Of a stretch of DNA of 64,000 nucleotides, positions 61,901 through 64,000 are shown in pieces (positions within the stretch are counted from its first letter, which is position 1; every line of letters starts with the position of its first letter). The notes under the pieces are model-generated. The model did no database searches. It was given only the letters and a program-made list of their open reading frames with translations, and had not been told where the DNA came from. Made by a program: the position numbers and the translations under genes. Source of the DNA: Bacteroidota bacterium (GTDB lineage Bacteria; Bacteroidota; Bacteroidia; NS11-12g; UBA955); the NCBI GenBank assembly GCA_027488835.1, contig JAIYAW010000009.1, positions 1-64,000 of the forward strand, in the 5' to 3' direction.

Positions 61901-64000
61901 CTTAAAGTTGGCGTACAATAATCCAATTTGTTATGGTGGGAATTTATTGGCTGAAGCATACATGAAATTGGGTAACCAATATTTTAAATTTAAGTGGACT
62001 GGTCCAGATAGTTTTTCTTCAACAGATACTGTTTGGTTTATGAGTAATTTGAAATTCAAAAATGCAGGGAAATACTATTTAAGAATTACAGATGCCAATG
62101 GTTGTAATATTGATACTTCCATCACAATCAAGGTAAATCCATTGCCAAGTGCTAACATTACTCAAAATGGTCCCAAATGCAAAGACGAATCACTGAGTTT
62201 AAAGGTGAGAGGAACTGGCGGAGCGGGCAAAGGTTATAAGTATACATGGTTGTTGCCTAATAAAAATACAGAAGTTGACTCAATTATCAATAGGAAAAAT
62301 GCCCAAATGGCAGATTCTGGCTATTACAAACTAACCATAGAAGATGCAAATGGATGTAAAAAAGACACCTTTTTACGCGTAACAATTTATCCAAAACCGG
62401 TTCCGAAATTTACAGTGAATGATTCTGTATTTTGTTTTAATCAGCAAAACGCATTTTTTAAAAATAACTCAACAATTACATCCGGATCTATTAGCTATTA
62501 TAAAATAAATTATGGCTTTGGAAAGGATACAATGATTTATAACAAAAACAATTTAACAAGAAAATATCCGAGTGCTAAAAAGTATATTTTCAAAGCCGTT
62601 TTAAAATCAGATAAAGGATGTTTTGATTCTGTTTCATTTAATATCAATATAAAAGGGTCGCCCAAATCGGTGATTTCTGTAAAAGATACTATCTCTTGTC
62701 TTCGCGGAAATAAATTTGCTTTTGATGGAAAGTTTAGTGATTCAGTGATTAAGCTTTCTCGCTATAATTGGGATTTCACAACAAATGCTACACAACAATT
62801 TAGTATTTCAAAAGGGATTGTAAATGTAATTTTTAAAGATACCGGTAAATTCCGTATTCAACTGGTGGTGAAAGACACCAATGGATGTTGGGATACGAGT
62901 TATCGCAGAATAACAATCAAAGGTCACCCCAAAGCTGTGATCAAGGTAAATTCGGATTCAATGTGTTTCAGGGGAAATAAATTTATTTTTAATGCAAATG
63001 GTAGCGTTGGCGTTGGCATTAGTTCAGGTTCCAGTATTTCAAGATACGTTTGGGATTACGACGGTGGCAGTCCCTCAAAAAGTTCACGCATTGGACCGGA
63101 TACAGTAAAGTATAGCAGCATTGGGCAGAAAACGATTAAGCTCTTAATAAGGGATACAAATGGTTGTTGGGATACAATAGCCAGAACGATAGGAATATGG
63201 CCACAATCCACGCCGAATTTTACAATAACACCAAAAGATACCCAATGTTTAAAAGGAAATGACTTTGCATTCACCAATACAAGTAAAGTAAATCCGGGAA
63301 GTATTAGTAGCAATAAATGGATTTTTAGTTCAACGTCAAATGATACACTGAGACAGTCTACTGTTACAACCACCAATAAAAAATATTTGGCGGCTGGGAA
63401 CTACACCGTTAAGCTTGTTACTTGGACGAATAGGGGATGTACAGACACAGTTAGTAAGAGTATAGTAGTTAAGCCACAAGCAACATTGAGTTTTACCGTT
63501 AATGCCGACAGTCAGTGTTTAAAGGGCAATAGATTTAATTTCACAGGTAGCAGCAGTATCTCTAGTGGAAGTATTTCAAGTCAGCGTTGGGACTTTGGCG
63601 ACGGCACTACCTCAATAGGTTCTTCAGTAACAGGTAAGCGATATGGTAGTGATGGCATCTATGAAGTGTTATTTATTACGAAAAGTGATTTTGGTTGCTC
63701 AGATACGGCAAGAAAAATGGTGGGTGTTTGGCCAAAACCATCATCGAGTTTTAGCACATCAAAAGATACGCTTTGTTTAAAGAGTAGTTTCACGTTTACG
63801 AATAAAAGCACGGTAACACCTGGAAGTATAAGTAGTAGTAAATGGATATTTAGTTCAACTGCAAGTGATACGCTTAGGCAATCTACGATAACAAGTACTA
63901 CCAAAACGTACGCAACAGCAGGGAATTATTCTGTAAAATTAATAACCTGGACAAATTGGGGTTGTAGAGACACATTAAGTAAGAACGTTGTTGTCATGCC
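58995..64000 (+). CDS. Giant secreted protein with SBBP beta-propeller and PKD-type repeats (3' partial)
   Basis: The frame stays open from ATG at 58995 to the window end, giving at least 1668 residues. The signal segment is FYVLAIIGLCFPYHLFGQ. The GFVENKGQIYNQ...HVQYLF..NGF opening is typical of the N-terminal domain before SBBP repeats in Bacteroidota. Residues about 230-700 are SBBP-type propeller repeats (WATYFGGSGSD, DAFVTKF, GGDENDDG, YITGNTQSS). After about 720 come Cys-containing Ig/PKD units with GCxDT ends and, from about 1135, about six PKD units of about 85 residues. A CHU_C T9SS type B tail is expected beyond the window but is not seen. A surface or secreted structural role is inferred. 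Confidence 0.88.
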   Translation, partial: MKSNYWKSIRFYVLAIIGLCFPYHLFGQKGFVENKGQIYNQIGRANKHVQYLFTNGNFRIQLTKNGFSYEFLSKAKTDSTRSEIQRIDLNFQKEAGSKKGWVGENKSEEFYNYYNQLGGFENVHSYFKVTYTNAWPGVDVVFKFDSLNQPKYDIICNVDDVPKIKFHIGTKDKFAIQKNKIEFDFFDGSLIDEISKISSYDCDDLNVKMHWKKYADTILGIELLSKLNNNQKIVIDPLPILKWATYFGGSGSDRGLGASATSDGHAIFCGITTSSSLASSGAYQTSVSGSDDAFVTKFHKNGGSSSRIWATYFGGSGSDAANAVYVDKKNNSYITGNTQSSAGISKKAQYDSTYSAKKDAYVAKFNNAGNLIWSNYVGGDENDDGLGVATDSLGNVLVVGITSSSSITTNKTGYSIHQSTKNTNEDGFLAKLDTSGNINFLTYYGGSGTDNIQGVSSINKDTIVVIGTTNSKSDISSSSSSNHTNDDDVFLAKFTPFGVRTYSRYFGDSMKDEGRSIRFFKPFVYMVGTTNSIKNISKKGFQDSLNKGSLSISSNSDAFLTKMDQNFKIIWSTYYGGDENDDGKSMVLDDFGYIYLAGSTASSNENASGTMKNIIATSDAFQTDVDGGRDAFVVKFASSGKRIWSTYFGGNKSEWGLAMSHGRFGDVYLAGYTESVKNLTYNHYQKTYGGAQDAYFADLYYCKKFALLRKDTVCFKDSFSIRFVDSFNYFRLKDSATSKRWGQKFNRYQFNWYGPNDSAKIISTKQFLKNKAIFKDTGVYKLIVLDSFGCADTAKIRINYFWKLPVDTITSSLRYCRWDTIKFAAVAGKLTNKYSYYWYNKDSTYNSSSRLSKRFPALKSKTDGKYILITKDSNNCKRRDTISIFVGPVDSIRPPIIACPGGDFKLYGYAKSLKKAKWWGPNGFKASRMDTTVTKADSTMVGTYYLAVEDSFGCKDTLTCVMGLFKLNALKLAYNNPICYGGNLLAEAYMKLGNQYFKFKWTGPDSFSSTDTVWFMSNLKFKNAGKYYLRITDANGCNIDTSITIKVNPLPSANITQNGPKCKDESLSLKVRGTGGAGKGYKYTWLLPNKNTEVDSIINRKNAQMADSGYYKLTIEDANGCKKDTFLRVTIYPKPVPKFTVNDSVFCFNQQNAFFKNNSTITSGSISYYKINYGFGKDTMIYNKNNLTRKYPSAKKYIFKAVLKSDKGCFDSVSFNINIKGSPKSVISVKDTISCLRGNKFAFDGKFSDSVIKLSRYNWDFTTNATQQFSISKGIVNVIFKDTGKFRIQLVVKDTNGCWDTSYRRITIKGHPKAVIKVNSDSMCFRGNKFIFNANGSVGVGISSGSSISRYVWDYDGGSPSKSSRIGPDTVKYSSIGQKTIKLLIRDTNGCWDTIARTIGIWPQSTPNFTITPKDTQCLKGNDFAFTNTSKVNPGSISSNKWIFSSTSNDTLRQSTVTTTNKKYLAAGNYTVKLVTWTNRGCTDTVSKSIVVKPQATLSFTVNADSQCLKGNRFNFTGSSSISSGSISSQRWDFGDGTTSIGSSVTGKRYGSDGIYEVLFITKSDFGCSDTARKMVGVWPKPSSSFSTSKDTLCLKSSFTFTNKSTVTPGSISSSKWIFSSTASDTLRQSTITSTTKTYATAGNYSVKLITWTNWGCRDTLSKNVVVM
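63236..63990 (+). repeat. Recent duplication of a two-unit PKD block
   Basis: The unit at 63236-63470 (KDTQCLKGNDFAFTNTSK..., then SNDTLRQSTVTTTNKKY) is nearly repeated at 63751-63985 (KDTLCLKSSFTFTNKST..., then SDTLRQSTITSTTKTY). The distance is about 515 bases, so the unit of duplication was two PKD domains. Confidence 0.7.

Overview
The window is chromosomal DNA of a low-GC member of the Bacteroidota. Four things point there: several very large secreted proteins ending in type B C-terminal domains of the type IX secretion system (T9SS, gliding-motility-associated CHU_C type), a PorP/SprF partner protein, a secreted protein with a type A T9SS tail, and promoters of the Bacteroidota form (TTTG, about 19-21 bp, TAnnTTTG). 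I cannot place it to order or genus.

Layout. 1-14.2 kb is one operon: a PKD-repeat adhesin (5' end outside the window), a 2021-residue adhesin with SprB-like, HYR-like and calcium-binding repeats, a PorP/SprF-like protein and an OmpA-like lipid-anchored or periplasmic protein. 14.2-20 kb, on the minus strand, holds six paralogous small exported proteins, each preceded by the same -24/-12 (sigma-54-like) element, interrupted by a lipoprotein/DUF2147/barrel operon. Two tRNA genes (Pro-TGG, Arg-TCT) follow. 20.4-35.3 kb is ordinary: a SIMPL protein, an exported barrel protein, a double AAA+ ATPase of CbxX type, a GH53 galactanase with a beta-propeller partner, a Pif1-like helicase, a beta-helix T9SS cargo, exonuclease VII (xseA, xseB), a methyltransferase and a tiny lysine-rich protein. 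36.5-46.1 kb is a single 3205-residue PKD-repeat protein with a higher-order repeat. 46.2-52.5 kb is mixed: an overlapping pair of unknown genes, SOUL haem-binding protein, a HigBA toxin-antitoxin locus with a short HigA, and a GC-rich metK operon with an N-formylglutamate amidohydrolase.

52.6-58.8 kb is the accessory part and the best candidate for an undescribed system: a nuclease-like/DUF2075 helicase/S24-like fusion overlapping a MazG-like pyrophosphohydrolase gene, then a GIY-YIG-like gene and a membrane-protein gene bracketed by a 68-bp direct repeat whose second copy ends inside the 3' end of a WYL regulator gene. The WYL gene is divergent from an unknown gene across an inverted repeat. 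From 58.995 kb to the end runs a third giant T9SS-type protein (SBBP propeller plus PKD repeats), open at the window edge.

Across the whole window the octamer TGAGGGAC occurs 18 times on both strands, in genes and between them, far more than base composition predicts.
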